Source of the DNA: Candidatus Gallilactobacillus intestinavium
GTDB taxonomy: Bacteria > Bacillota > Bacilli > Lactobacillales > Lactobacillaceae
NCBI GenBank assembly: GCA_017694665.1
Contig: JADIMP010000087.1
Coordinates: 1 to 41,627 of the forward strand
Direction: 5' to 3'
DNA length: 41,627 bases
Shown here: piece after piece, positions 8,365-17,398 of the stretch
Layout: each line of letters opens with the position of its first letter
Position numbering within the stretch: position 1 is the stretch's first letter
The notes under the pieces: model-generated
Seen by the model: the letters and a program-made list of their open reading frames with translations, nothing else
Told to the model about the DNA's origin: nothing
Database searches by the model: none
Program-made: the position numbers and the translations under genes

Positions 8365-9657
8365 CTACTTTATCAAATCTTTATACGTATGCCATTTATG
8401 ATTAATCATCACAAACCATTGCGGTTTAAGCGTAATAATTTGTTTTTTATTGTTTTCAGTTATCCATTTATAACCAACTATTAATTGATTAATATTATTA
8501 AGTTTAATGCCTTTATTAATAAGAGAATCAAGTATTGTCTGTGAACTTGGTAAAACACTATTATTTTCTATCCTTAACGGTACTTGTAAATCAGTCAAAG
8601 AAAATGAGATTTTTTGATTATTACCCATATTAACCCAATTTATATTTCCATAATTGCTATCAAAAATAGGAATATTATATATAAAATATCTATAATCTAT
8701 TTTCTTTCCATTATTACTATTTCCAAAATAATGAACAACTCCTTGAAATAACCCTTTATTATTTAAGGACAAATAACTAGACATTAAATTATGATTCAAA
8801 TTATTTTTTTTATACCCATTGGATTCATTATTTTCAAAATTAACATTATTATTACTATTATTTACAGATACATGTTTGTTTCCGGAATAATAATAATCAT
8901 ATTGTCCGTTATGATGGGTATTAATATTACCACTAGAAGAAAACAAAGAATTAAGAACAGTGTTTACTGTTTGATTACTTACCAAATAACTATATTGTGG
9001 AATACTAAATGGTTCCTTAGAAACAAACAAAACTCCACTTTTTTTAATTATTGGAGAAATTTCATACGTTTTGTGATTTTTTAAAATTTTACTAATATTT
9101 TTAGTTTGTTCTTTATTTAAACTTACTTTATATATTTGATACTTATTATCATTCAATAAATAAATACAATTACTTTTCTTTTGAAAAAATACAATTTTAG
9201 AAAATGTTACATGAGAAGACATCATTAAATGTTGATGATATGTTTTATTAAAAATATCATTGCCTATATTATCTGGATAGTATAATTGTATAGTATTTTT
9301 TTGTTGTAATATTGATTGATATGTTTGCTTATTATTGTGACTAATTTGCCTCAAATTACTCATTTTCCAAGATTTTATATCATTTACAATTTCACTTGTT
9401 AAATTAGTCTGCAAGTTTGTATAAACTTTCATATTTCCATTATTATCGGTTTCAACAACCTGCGTAGGTTTAAATATCTCATTTATACTTCTAGAAACTA
9501 TTCCTGAATTATTAACAATTTCTTGTTTCTTATGAAAATATCCTAACTGAAACGGATCAATCCACATAAAAAAAGAAAAAATTAAACTAATAATTATAGA
9601 AATAACTAATAATATTGGTAATATCTTTTTATATGTATGTTTATACATTTTATTCAT
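8365..9657 (-). CDS. yycH: YycH, regulator of WalK
   Basis: 430 aa from the ATG at 9657. An earlier ATG at 9678 is in frame but lies inside walK. GGAG about 9 nt ahead of the 9657 start supports the shorter form, which begins MNKMYKHTYKK. There is one membrane anchor at about residues 13-35, then a large extracytoplasmic domain very rich in Asn, Ser and Lys. The start overlaps the end of walK by 8 bp, so the genes are likely coupled. It is the partner of YycI in controlling WalK. The low-complexity Asn-rich stretch near the middle reflects AT-driven composition. Confidence 0.87.
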   Translation of the reverse strand: MNKMYKHTYKKILPILLVISIIISLIFSFFMWIDPFQLGYFHKKQEIVNNSGIVSRSINEIFKPTQVVETDNNGNMKVYTNLQTNLTSEIVNDIKSWKMSNLRQISHNNKQTYQSILQQKNTIQLYYPDNIGNDIFNKTYHQHLMMSSHVTFSKIVFFQKKSNCIYLLNDNKYQIYKVSLNKEQTKNISKILKNHKTYEISPIIKKSGVLFVSKEPFSIPQYSYLVSNQTVNTVLNSLFSSSGNINTHHNGQYDYYYSGNKHVSVNNSNNNVNFENNESNGYKKNNLNHNLMSSYLSLNNKGLFQGVVHYFGNSNNGKKIDYRYFIYNIPIFDSNYGNINWVNMGNNQKISFSLTDLQVPLRIENNSVLPSSQTILDSLINKGIKLNNINQLIVGYKWITENNKKQIITLKPQWFVMINHKWHTYKDLIK

Positions 9658-11500
9658 TCCAATCATCTCCATCCACATCTTCTAATGGTAGAGAAATATT
9701 AAAAGTAGATCCCTTTCCTTCTATACTATCTACCCAAATTTTTCCATGAAACATTTCTATAAATTCTTTTGAAATTGCTAAACCTAAACCCGTGCCTCCT
9801 TGAGCTCTAGATCTTGCTTTATCAATTCGATAAAAACGATCAAAAATATGCTTTTTTTCTTTATTAGGAATACCTAAACCATGATCAGAAACACTAATAA
9901 TCGCATTATTATCCTTTTTACTTAGTTCACAATTAATTGTTCCTCCATCTGGAGAATATTTAATAGCATTATTAATAATATTATCTATAACTTGAATAAA
10001 TTTATCTGTATCTATTTCAACCCATAACGCTTCTTCAGATAATATACGATTAATTTTATATTGCTTACTTATAGATTCATCGTCAATCATAATGTCAAAC
10101 CTATTAATAATATAATTTAATAAGCCATTCAAATTAACCACTTCTAAGTTTAATTTAGCCGTGCCGGCATCAATACGACTAAGGTCTAATAGTTCATTAA
10201 TCATGCGAATCATACGATTAGTTTCACTTTGAATAACTTTTAAAAATTTAGGTGCTAATTCTTTATCTCGCCAAGCACCCTCGTTTAAAGTATCTACATA
10301 TGATCTTACTGAAGTTAACGGTGTTCTTAATTCATGAGAAACATTAGAAACAAATTGTTTTCTTTCTTCATCAACTTTTTGCTGCTCAGTAACATCATGT
10401 AAAACACCAACCAATCCTGTTATTTCACCGTTTGCTCTTTCAATTAATGAGAAACTTTCGTGTACAATTAAATCTCTATCTTCATTAGATAAATTTTGAG
10501 TAATTTCTATTTTTCCACTACTAAGTTCACGCAAAGAATATTTATTACGTATTTGTAAAACATCTAAAATAGAGGCTTGTTTCACATCCTCTTCTTTTTG
10601 ATTTAAAAAATCTAAGGCGGTTTTGTTAATATTAACTATTTGTCCTCTTCTGTTCGTAGCTATTATTCCGTCAGTCATGTGTCGCAAAATTAAATTTAAT
10701 CGCCGTTGTTCTGACTTAACTTCTTCTTGACTATCAGACATTCTCACAGCTAAATTATTAAGCATCCCAGCTAATTGTCCTAACTCATCACTATCATATA
10801 CACGTACTTTTCCTTTATAATTACCACGAGAAATTTGAATTGTTTGTTTTCTCATATCATAAATGGGTTTAGTAATCGCTCTAGCAATTATGTATGACAT
10901 AAATAAACCCAAAATAATAGCAATTAAAGCCGCAAAGAAATAAATAATTGTGATACTACGTATATTTTTATAAACATTTGTTAAAGATGCGCGAACATAT
11001 AATGCTCCTACAATATTATGACCTCCATTACTATTATTTAACAATGGAACAATTGAAACATAATATCTATCATTACTTTTTAAATTATTTTCATTATGCT
11101 TATAAGTACGACCATTATAAATAGCATTTTTAATATTTAAATTAGTCGTTTTTTGTCCTACCAAATTATTATTAGCACTATCACTTGTTCCTCGAATAAT
11201 TCCATTATTATCAACTACTCTAATTTCGGTAATATCAGGATTATTAACATTCGTTAATATGCTTTTAATTTCTTTATTTGCCTTTTTAGTATTACTTCTA
11301 TTCAATTGTTCAGATAAAGAATTATCAACATAAGCCGGTAATTGTACTTGTTGCTTAAATGAATTAATATTTTGTTGTTCCAAATGCTTAACAAAAAAAA
11401 CACCAACGATTTCTAAAGTAACTAATAACATTAGTGTAAACGTTAGTGCTATTTTAAAATTAATAGATTTAAAAAATTTAACTTTATTATTACGTTTCAC
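9650..11500 (-). CDS. walK: WalK sensor histidine kinase
   Basis: 616 aa with all expected WalK domains. TM1 is at about 14-37, an extracellular PAS/Cache-like domain at 40-180, TM2 at 181-205, and HAMP at about 206-260. A cytoplasmic PAS spans about 265-370. HisKA has the phospho-acceptor His389 in NVSHELRTPL. The ATPase domain carries the N box (NNAIKYSP), G1 (DHGLGIP), F box (FDRFYRID) and G2 (GGTGLGLAISK). It senses cell-wall status and phosphorylates WalR to control peptidoglycan hydrolases. It lies 11 nt downstream of walR in the same operon and overlaps yycH at its end. Confidence 0.97.
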   Translation of the reverse strand: MKRNNKVKFFKSINFKIALTFTLMLLVTLEIVGVFFVKHLEQQNINSFKQQVQLPAYVDNSLSEQLNRSNTKKANKEIKSILTNVNNPDITEIRVVDNNGIIRGTSDSANNNLVGQKTTNLNIKNAIYNGRTYKHNENNLKSNDRYYVSIVPLLNNSNGGHNIVGALYVRASLTNVYKNIRSITIIYFFAALIAIILGLFMSYIIARAITKPIYDMRKQTIQISRGNYKGKVRVYDSDELGQLAGMLNNLAVRMSDSQEEVKSEQRRLNLILRHMTDGIIATNRRGQIVNINKTALDFLNQKEEDVKQASILDVLQIRNKYSLRELSSGKIEITQNLSNEDRDLIVHESFSLIERANGEITGLVGVLHDVTEQQKVDEERKQFVSNVSHELRTPLTSVRSYVDTLNEGAWRDKELAPKFLKVIQSETNRMIRMINELLDLSRIDAGTAKLNLEVVNLNGLLNYIINRFDIMIDDESISKQYKINRILSEEALWVEIDTDKFIQVIDNIINNAIKYSPDGGTINCELSKKDNNAIISVSDHGLGIPNKEKKHIFDRFYRIDKARSRAQGGTGLGLAISKEFIEMFHGKIWVDSIEGKGSTFNISLPLEDVDGDDWNE

Positions 11501-11511
11501 AAAAAATCCCT

Positions 11512-12225
11512 CTAGTCCTCATTTTCTGAATTACGTAAATAATAACCAACACCTCTCCTAGTAACTAACCACGTTGGATGTCCTGGATTATCTTCTACTT
11601 TTTCTCTTAAACGACGCATCGTTACATCAACTGTTCTAACATCTCCAAAATAATCATATCCCCAAACTGTTTGTAATAAATTTTCTCTAGTCATTACTTG
11701 ACCAATATGCTTAGCCAAATAATATAACAATTCAAATTCACGATGCGTTAATTCAATATCTTCACCACGTTTAGATACAATATAAGCATCTGGATCAATT
11801 TTTAAATCGCCTATTTCAATAGAATTATTAGTGCCACTATTAGTTTTAGCCTCATTTTTTATTACTTTTTGTCTTCTTAAATTGGCTTTTACACGAGCTA
11901 TTAATTCTCGATTTGAAAATGGTTTAGTTATATAGTCATCTGCTCCTAATTCTAGACCTAAAACTTTATCTATTTCTGAATCTTTTGCAGTAACCATAAT
12001 AATAGGAGTAGAATGCTTAGCTCGTACTTTTCTAGCCACTTCTAATCCGTCAACTTTTGGTAACATTAAATCCAGTAATATTAAATCTGGATCTTCACTT
12101 TCAACTTTCATTAAAGCTTCTTCACCATCAGATGCTGTAACAACAGTATAACCTTCTTTTTCTAGATTAAATTTGACAATATCTAATATTGGTTTTTCAT
12201 CATCAACAACCAAAATTTTACTCAT
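11512..12225 (-). CDS. walR: WalR response regulator
   Basis: 237 aa from the ATG at 12225, preceded by GGGAGGG. A longer frame to 12318 is not supported by any ribosome site and runs through the promoter region of the tRNA gene. The receiver domain has acidic pocket residues in VVDDE, phospho-acceptor Asp52 in LLDLMLP and the switch Lys in TKPFSNRE. The C-terminal OmpR/PhoB winged helix ends with the typical RGVGYYLR. It is the first gene of the walRK-yycHI-walJ operon and the essential regulator of cell-wall turnover genes. A TATAAT lies upstream (minus strand, about 12254-12259) without a clear matching -35. Confidence 0.98.
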   Translation of the reverse strand: MSKILVVDDEKPILDIVKFNLEKEGYTVVTASDGEEALMKVESEDPDLILLDLMLPKVDGLEVARKVRAKHSTPIIMVTAKDSEIDKVLGLELGADDYITKPFSNRELIARVKANLRRQKVIKNEAKTNSGTNNSIEIGDLKIDPDAYIVSKRGEDIELTHREFELLYYLAKHIGQVMTRENLLQTVWGYDYFGDVRTVDVTMRRLREKVEDNPGHPTWLVTRRGVGYYLRNSENED

Positions 12226-12289
12226 GTAAAATCCCTCCCAAATACCAAAAGTTATTATATCATATATAAAATTTGTATAAGTTTTACCA

Positions 12290-12318
12290 TTGTCAAACCC
12301 TTTGGAATATGCTATCAT
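12290..12318 (+). promoter_or_regulatory. Promoter of tRNA-Lys
   Basis: TTGTCA at 12290-12295, a 17-bp spacer and TATCAT at 12313-12318, about 16 bp before the mature tRNA 5' end. The same bases read TTGACA on the other strand, so the walR promoter region may overlap it. Confidence 0.65.
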
Positions 12319-12334
12319 TTAATAGCTGTGTTAT

Positions 12335-12407
12335 GGATCGCTAGCTCAGCTGGCAGAGCAACGGACTCTTAATCCGTGGGTCCAGGGTTCGATCCCCTGG
12401 CGATCCA
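12335..12407 (+). tRNA. tRNA-Lys (anticodon CTT)
   Basis: 73-nt cloverleaf without encoded CCA. Acceptor arms GGATCGC and GCGATCC plus discriminator A, D-arm GCTCAGCTGGCAGAGC, anticodon loop in GGACTCTTAATCC giving anticodon CTT, and T-arm CCAGGGTTCGATCCCCTGG. It reads lysine AAG. It is transcribed divergently from walR and followed within 5 nt by a strong terminator. Confidence 0.97.
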
Positions 12408-12411
12408 CTTT

Positions 12412-12445
12412 AAAGACCAACCATATAAAGGTTGGTCTTTTTTTA
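12412..12445. terminator. Bidirectional terminator between tRNA-Lys and the serine hydrolase gene
   Basis: Perfect 11-bp stem AAAGACCAACC / GGTTGGTCTTT with a 7-nt loop. A T run on the plus strand serves the tRNA. The A-rich opposite flank allows it to serve the convergent hydrolase gene that ends at 12443. Confidence 0.88.
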
Positions 12446-13525
12446 TTTCTTATAAAAGAGTTTTTCATATAAGTTTTCTGCGTAATACTTTAAAGACCAA
12501 TTACCTGTGGGTGCACTATTACTTAATAAAATAACTGCATTTTTTCCATCTTTAGAAACACAAGTCATAGCTTCATATCCGTATCCCAATCCATGATTAA
12601 ATGCAGCATCCATCATATTATATGTTCCACCACCATAGGTACTATCACTTCCTGAAACAAATAAGCGATTAACTAAACTTTTATTTATTATTTTTCCTTG
12701 TAATATTCCAGATATCATAAGATAAACATCTTTACTCGTCATAGCCATACGACCTGTACCAAGCTCATCATGCCAAAAAGCTACCGAATTATCTACTACA
12801 TTATTAAAATCAGGAATACCATTATTATTAACAAATGGTAAAGATATATTAACATTATTATCAGGAAGAAAAAAAGTTTGCTTCAAATTTAATGGTTTTA
12901 TAATGTTATTTACGACCAAGGCATTATAGCTTTTTCCTGTTAATTTCATTAAAATTCCAGCTAACAAATTATAATTAACCTGTTCATATCTCCAAAACCC
13001 ATAATAATTTTTATCAAATTTTACATGGTTTAAATCATAATTAATGATTGCATTGTCAGAAACCAAATCTGTTGGACCCACAGGACCGTCCATTGATAAA
13101 CCTGAGGTCATTGCAAGCATTTGTCTAATAGATATATTTTTAGAATTTTCTATTTGAGGATAAAACTTACTTAGTTTTGTATCTAAAGATAAATGACATT
13201 TATTAAACACTTTCATTATTAAAGTGCCAGTAATAATTTTTTGTACTGAATCTATTCCATAAGCCGTATTATCATTATTCAATCTTGTTTGTGTACTATT
13301 TCCATAAGATCTATCAACAATAATTTGCCCATTTTTAACAATTAATATAGATCCACAAAAATGATGTTCTCTTAAATTACTATCAACTTCACTATCTAAT
13401 TGTTTATCAATTTGTACAGGTTTAGTATGTATTTCTTGTGCATTAACATTTTTATAACAAATAACAAAAAAATTACACATTATAAAAAAAGTAATAAATA
13501 AAGAATTTAAATTTTTTTTAACCAT
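12443..13525 (-). CDS. Secreted beta-lactamase-fold serine hydrolase (class C/DD-peptidase-like)
   Basis: 360 aa with a signal peptide: charged start MVKKN, hydrophobic core to about residue 24, likely cut after NVNA at about residue 29. The catalytic SxxK motif is S93-V-Q-K96. The usual YxN motif appears as Tyr180-Glu-Gln182 (Asn replaced by Gln), followed by VNYNLLAGIL. An HGLGYG segment near the C-terminus stands where the HxG/KTG box is found. Such proteins act outside the membrane on peptidoglycan peptides or D-amino-acid esters. A true beta-lactamase function is not implied. The start is chosen for GAGGA about 10 nt upstream. It is convergent with tRNA-Lys and not part of the core Wal neighbourhood. 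Confidence 0.82.
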   Translation of the reverse strand: MVKKNLNSLFITFFIMCNFFVICYKNVNAQEIHTKPVQIDKQLDSEVDSNLREHHFCGSILIVKNGQIIVDRSYGNSTQTRLNNDNTAYGIDSVQKIITGTLIMKVFNKCHLSLDTKLSKFYPQIENSKNISIRQMLAMTSGLSMDGPVGPTDLVSDNAIINYDLNHVKFDKNYYGFWRYEQVNYNLLAGILMKLTGKSYNALVVNNIIKPLNLKQTFFLPDNNVNISLPFVNNNGIPDFNNVVDNSVAFWHDELGTGRMAMTSKDVYLMISGILQGKIINKSLVNRLFVSGSDSTYGGGTYNMMDAAFNHGLGYGYEAMTCVSKDGKNAVILLSNSAPTGNWSLKYYAENLYEKLFYKK

Positions 13526-13603
13526 TCATTACATTCCTCAAAATTGAAATATTATAATTTTATAAGTTATATTATTAATTGAATAATTAATATGAGGTTA
13601 AAT

Positions 13604-13939
13604 ATGAATTCAAAACAAAAAGAAGAAGCATACAAAGCTTCTAAAAATTTTATTTTATGGGCAGGATTAATTAATTTACTAGGTTCTTTAGGTGCCGCTT
13701 TTTTAACTATATCACAAGGATTAGGTTTATCTGCGTACATAATATCTTTATTTCCTGGTGCTCTTGGTATCTGGATTATTTATCTTAAAAATAATATGAA
13801 AGATTCTTGGTTAATTAATGGAAAAAAGATTTTTAATTTAGCTTTATTATCACTTTTATTTGGATCACTAATTTCCACAATTCTTTTATTTATTGCCGGT
13901 AATAAAATTCAAAAAGTTTCCAATAAATATATAAAATAA
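13604..13939 (+). CDS. Small membrane protein, function unknown
   Basis: 111 aa from the ATG at 13604, chosen over an in-frame ATG at 13592 because GAGG lies 6-8 nt before it. A short polar Lys-rich head (MNSKQKEEAYKASK) is followed by three or four hydrophobic segments at about 15-37, 40-60 and 78-102, and a Lys-rich tail. I do not recognise the family. Its stop overlaps the start of the toxin-like gene by one base (TAATG), so the two are translated together. That gives it the position an antitoxin or immunity protein might hold, but there is no direct evidence for that role. Confidence 0.75.
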   Translation: MNSKQKEEAYKASKNFILWAGLINLLGSLGAAFLTISQGLGLSAYIISLFPGALGIWIIYLKNNMKDSWLINGKKIFNLALLSLLFGSLISTILLFIAGNKIQKVSNKYIK

Positions 13940-14295
13940 TGTCTATTTATGTATATAAAGATTTAAAAGGACAATGCCCTTTTTTACAATGGCTTGATCA
14001 AATAAAAGTAAGTGATAAAACTGTATTTAACAAAATAAATTACTATTTAGATCTAATGTCCACAAACCAACTACCATTAGTTAAACCAAATGTTAAAAAG
14101 ACTCCAACTAGAAGAACAAATTGCTCTTGTTTATATAAATTAAGAATCGGTAAATATAGACTTTTCTTTTTATTTAAAAATAATAATTATTATCTTTTTC
14201 ACTGTTTTAGAAAAACAACACAAAAAACACCTAATAAAGAATTCACAAAAGTTAAAAGAGAAATTAATACAAATATATATATTAAATACTTATAA
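13939..14295 (+). CDS. HigB/Gp49-like (RelE superfamily) toxin-type protein
   Basis: 118 aa. It follows the phage Gp49-like/HigB pattern: N-terminal strand and FLQWLDQ helix, then the core LYKLRIGKYRLFFLF with conserved Leu and Arg residues, a hydrophobic strand YYLFHCF and the signature KTTQKTPNKEFTKVKRE. Members are mRNA interferases that cut translated mRNA on the ribosome and normally pair with a downstream XRE-type antitoxin. No such gene follows. The next gene is a convergent MFS transporter that starts its stop codon at the very next base. It is translationally coupled to the small membrane protein upstream. It could be an orphan toxin, a degraded system or a new pairing. Confidence 0.75.
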   Translation: MSIYVYKDLKGQCPFLQWLDQIKVSDKTVFNKINYYLDLMSTNQLPLVKPNVKKTPTRRTNCSCLYKLRIGKYRLFFLFKNNNYYLFHCFRKTTQKTPNKEFTKVKREINTNIYIKYL

Positions 14296-15471
14296 CTAAG
14301 CTTTAATATAAAACTTTTTTTTAACTAATAAATTAATAAAACAAACTATAAACAACACAATCGATAATAATAAAAATAAAAATTTATAAGATGTTTTTTC
14401 AATAATAAGCCCACCACATAAAGGACCTACTGCTCTTCCTAAAGACACAAAAACATTAAATAACCCTTGATATTTACCGGTTTCTCCTTTACTCGTTAGC
14501 TCATTTATTAACGCAGGTATAGCAGGCATAGCTGTCGCTTCTCCCATAGTTAATATACTTATTGATAATATAAATCCCCAATAATTTGTTACTTTTAATA
14601 AGATCAAAAAAGAAACTGCAAAAGCAAATAACCCAGGAATTATTTGAAAATATAAAGAATCTACTTTCTTAACGAAAAAATTTATTAACAATTGAAAAAT
14701 TAATATTAATACACCATTAATTGTCCATAAAAAACTATACTTTGTTAAAGCTATATGCATACTAACCATGTACACCGACATATTTGATGTCCATTGTTCA
14801 TAAGCAACCCAAATTACAGCAATAGAAATTAAAAAAGTCCAAATAACAACTTTATTCTTCGTATAAGAATCATTGTAACTATTAATTGTTTTAGTTTTGT
14901 TAATACTTCTGCTAACGTTAAACTGATAAATTACAATAATTAAAAAAACTGCATAAATTATCGTAGTCGTAATAAATAAATACTTTATACCAAAGTTATA
15001 TAATAAGCCTACTAACATTGTACCAATTACAACACCTATGTTTTGCATAAAATATAACATATTAAATACAATACGATTATTTTTACTACTTACCGTCGTA
15101 GCTAAAGAATTAATTATTGTTAAAAGAAAACCGCTTCCTAAACCAATCAAAAACAATCCAATTCCAAAAAAAGGCCATCCATTAAAATATATTAGTAGAA
15201 ACATCACTAAAACTTCATAGAAACTTACTAGAATAGTTATTTTATAATGTTCGCTTTTATCAAAAATTAGGCCTCCTATGTAAGATCCAAATAAAATTCC
15301 TAAACAATTAAAAAATAAAACAATTCCAGATAAAACTAGACTTTTATGTAAAGAATCATGTAAATAAACGGTAGCTAAAGGCCAAATAAAGCTCTGACCT
15401 AAACTGTCAATAAGTCCTGCAATTAATAGCCAATAAAAATTCACTTCACTTCTTAGCCTAATTTTTCCCAT
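14296..15471 (-). CDS. MFS transporter (DHA1-type, probable drug/metabolite exporter)
   Basis: 391 aa with about 12 hydrophobic segments. It has an MFS loop 2-3 signature variant (GSYIGGLIFDKSEHYK) after TM2 and a second-half GRAVGPLCGGLIIE near TM10-11, both typical of the drug:H+ antiporter group. Similar transporters in lactobacilli are annotated only as MFS exporters and the substrate cannot be read here. ATG start in MGKIRLRSEV. It sits downstream of dnaB on the same strand but is separated from it by a terminator. It ends tail to tail with the toxin-like gene with no intervening base. Confidence 0.85.
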   Translation of the reverse strand: MGKIRLRSEVNFYWLLIAGLIDSLGQSFIWPLATVYLHDSLHKSLVLSGIVLFFNCLGILFGSYIGGLIFDKSEHYKITILVSFYEVLVMFLLIYFNGWPFFGIGLFLIGLGSGFLLTIINSLATTVSSKNNRIVFNMLYFMQNIGVVIGTMLVGLLYNFGIKYLFITTTIIYAVFLIIVIYQFNVSRSINKTKTINSYNDSYTKNKVVIWTFLISIAVIWVAYEQWTSNMSVYMVSMHIALTKYSFLWTINGVLILIFQLLINFFVKKVDSLYFQIIPGLFAFAVSFLILLKVTNYWGFILSISILTMGEATAMPAIPALINELTSKGETGKYQGLFNVFVSLGRAVGPLCGGLIIEKTSYKFLFLLLSIVLFIVCFINLLVKKKFYIKA

Positions 15472-15491
15472 TTAAGTGCTCCTATTATAAA

Positions 15492-15541
15492 AAAGAACTA
15501 AAAAATCACATCACATAATTATGTAATTATTTTAGTTCTTT
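15492..15541 (-). terminator. Terminator after dnaB
   Basis: 12-bp stem AAAGAACTAAAA / TTTTAGTTCTTT enclosing a 26-nt loop with its own small palindrome CATAATTATG. A T run follows on the minus strand. It lies 3 nt past the dnaB stop codon. Confidence 0.75.
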
Positions 15542-15544
15542 CTA

Positions 15545-16936
15545 TTAATTCATTTTATTATAAGCTATATTGGAAAATTTATTATAGGATTTTACAAATA
15601 AAAGTTTAACAGTACCTCTAGCCCCAGATCTATTTTTTTCTACAATAACCTCTACTTCTCCAATATTATCATCTAAATTACTTCCATCATGATCACTAGA
15701 AGATTCTTCATTATTAATATTTTGTTTTTTATAATAATCTTCTCTATACAAAAAAGCTACAATATCTGCATCTTGTTCAATAGAACCAGATTCCCTAATA
15801 TCAGATAGCATTGGTCTTTTATCTTGTCTTTGCTCTAATCCACGAGACAATTGAGACAATGCTATTATCGGTGTATTTAATTCCTTTGCTAATTTTTTTA
15901 ATTGTCTAGATATATAAGAAACTTCTTGTTGCCTATTTTCTTTACTTTCTCCTTCAATTAACTGTAAATAATCAATGATAATTAATCCTAAATTGTGATC
16001 TTTAGATAATCTTCTGCACTTTGCACTAATATCAATCATCCTATTGCCAGGAGTATCGTCAATAAAAATATCCGTTTTCGATAAAGTGCCCATAGCAACA
16101 ACCAAATTTTGCCATTCTTCATCAGTTAATTGTCCTGTTCTTAAATGGTTAGCATCAATGCTTCCTTCAGAACAAAGCATTCTATTAACTAATGACTCTG
16201 CTCCCATTTCCAAACTAAAAATAGCCACTGTTTTCTTTGATTTAACTGCTACATTTTTAGCAATGTTTAAAGCAAATGCTGTTTTACCAACACCTGGCCT
16301 AGCAGCAATGATAGTTAATTCATCGTCGTGCAATCCTGTAGTTAATTTATCCAATTCATGAAAACCAGTAGCCAAACCAGTTATGTCATCTCCCTTTTGA
16401 GATAACATATTAATATCACTCATAGCATCATTTAAAACATCTTTAATTTCCTTAAAGTTTCCAGTTTCTCGATGCTCACTAATATTCATTATTTCTGTTT
16501 CAGCATCTGCCAGTAATTCATCAACATCTTTTTCACTATTAAACGCTTTTTCAGTAATATTCGATGCAGTTTGAATTAACTTTCTTAAAATAGAATTATT
16601 CTGAACGATTTTCGCATAATGAACAATATTCGATGCGGTTGGTACCGACTCTGCCAACTCTACAATATAACTAGAACCACCAATATCGTCTAATTTATTT
16701 TCTTTACTTAATAAATCATTAACTGTTACTGCATCAACTATTGATCCTTGATCATTTAAATCTAACATTGCTTTAAAAATTAGTTGATGAGCATGACGAT
16801 AAAAATCATCTACATGCAAATATTCTATAGCAGTTAATAAAGAATCATTATTTAAAAATATAGCTCCTAATACTGCTTGTTCTGCTTCTATATTTTGGGG
16901 AGGTAATTGTTCCTGTAGATCATCTAATTCTGACAT
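15545..16936 (-). CDS. dnaB: Replicative DNA helicase DnaB
   Basis: 463 aa. The N-terminal domain begins PPQNIEAEQAVLGAIF and the RecA-like C-domain has Walker A ARPGVGKTAFALN, Walker B LIIIDYLQLI and an arginine-finger region. It has the normal length and no intein. It unwinds DNA at the replication fork as a hexamer. It lies 9 nt downstream of rplI, the common rplI-dnaB order in Bacilli. A Glu/Asp/Ser/Asn-rich insert (about residues 410-430) lies before the final strand and is probably a surface loop. Confidence 0.97.
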   Translation of the reverse strand: MSELDDLQEQLPPQNIEAEQAVLGAIFLNNDSLLTAIEYLHVDDFYRHAHQLIFKAMLDLNDQGSIVDAVTVNDLLSKENKLDDIGGSSYIVELAESVPTASNIVHYAKIVQNNSILRKLIQTASNITEKAFNSEKDVDELLADAETEIMNISEHRETGNFKEIKDVLNDAMSDINMLSQKGDDITGLATGFHELDKLTTGLHDDELTIIAARPGVGKTAFALNIAKNVAVKSKKTVAIFSLEMGAESLVNRMLCSEGSIDANHLRTGQLTDEEWQNLVVAMGTLSKTDIFIDDTPGNRMIDISAKCRRLSKDHNLGLIIIDYLQLIEGESKENRQQEVSYISRQLKKLAKELNTPIIALSQLSRGLEQRQDKRPMLSDIRESGSIEQDADIVAFLYREDYYKKQNINNEESSSDHDGSNLDDNIGEVEVIVEKNRSGARGTVKLLFVKSYNKFSNIAYNKMN

Positions 16937-16945
16937 TATTATTCC

Positions 16946-17398
16946 TCATTGCTCACTAATATGTATTCTTAATGTAGTATCTACTTTGCTATGTAATTTA
17001 ACGGGAACATTAACATAACCTAAAGATTTTATTGGCCCATTCATTATTAATTTGCGTTTATCAATTTGGATATTATATTGTTTTTTCAATTCATCCACAA
17101 TTTTTTTCCCTGAAATCGAACCAAAAATTCTTCCATTCGCACCCGCTTTTGCCTTTAACTCTATAACAGTATCATCTTTTTCTAAAAATTGTTTTATTTT
17201 ATTAAATTGTTTTATTAATTCAGCTTCTTCTTTTGCTTTAGCCTTTGCTCTTGCTTTTGCTTGACTAAGGTTAGATTTATTAGCAATTTCGGCTTTACCT
17301 TTTTTTATCAAATAATTTTGTGCATACCCGTCAGAGACTTCTTTAATTTCTCCTTTTTTCCCACTACCAGGAACGTTCTCTAAAAAAATAACTTTCAT
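16946..17398 (-). CDS. rplI: Ribosomal protein bL9
   Basis: 150 aa. The N-terminal rRNA-binding domain [21 protein letters not shown], with [12 protein letters not shown], is followed by the long Ala/Lys-rich connecting helix (about residues 43-75) and the C-terminal domain. Standard bL9 architecture and length. It directly abuts gdpP (the gdpP stop is the base before the ATG), so the two are probably coupled, and it precedes dnaB. Confidence 0.97.
   Translation of the reverse strand: MKVIFLENVPGSGKKGEIKEVSDGYAQNYLIKKGKAEIANKSNLSQAKARAKAKAKEEAELIKQFNKIKQFLEKDDTVIELKAKAGANGRIFGSISGKKIVDELKKQYNIQIDKRKLIMNGPIKSLGYVNVPVKLHSKVDTTLRIHISEQ

Noticed and set aside
8790..9084. Plus-strand reading frame opposite yycH
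   Set aside because: It is a shadow of the AT-rich yycH gene, with no ribosome site and no recognisable domain.
12226..12318. A longer WalR with 31 extra N-terminal residues
   Set aside because: No ribosome site, and it would run through the tRNA-Lys promoter. GGGAGGG before the ATG at 12225 gives the standard protein.
12391..15471. Attachment-site duplication of the tRNA-Lys 3' end flanking the accessory genes
   Set aside because: I searched by eye for a second copy of the GGTTCGATCC...CGATCCA end and found none up to dnaB.
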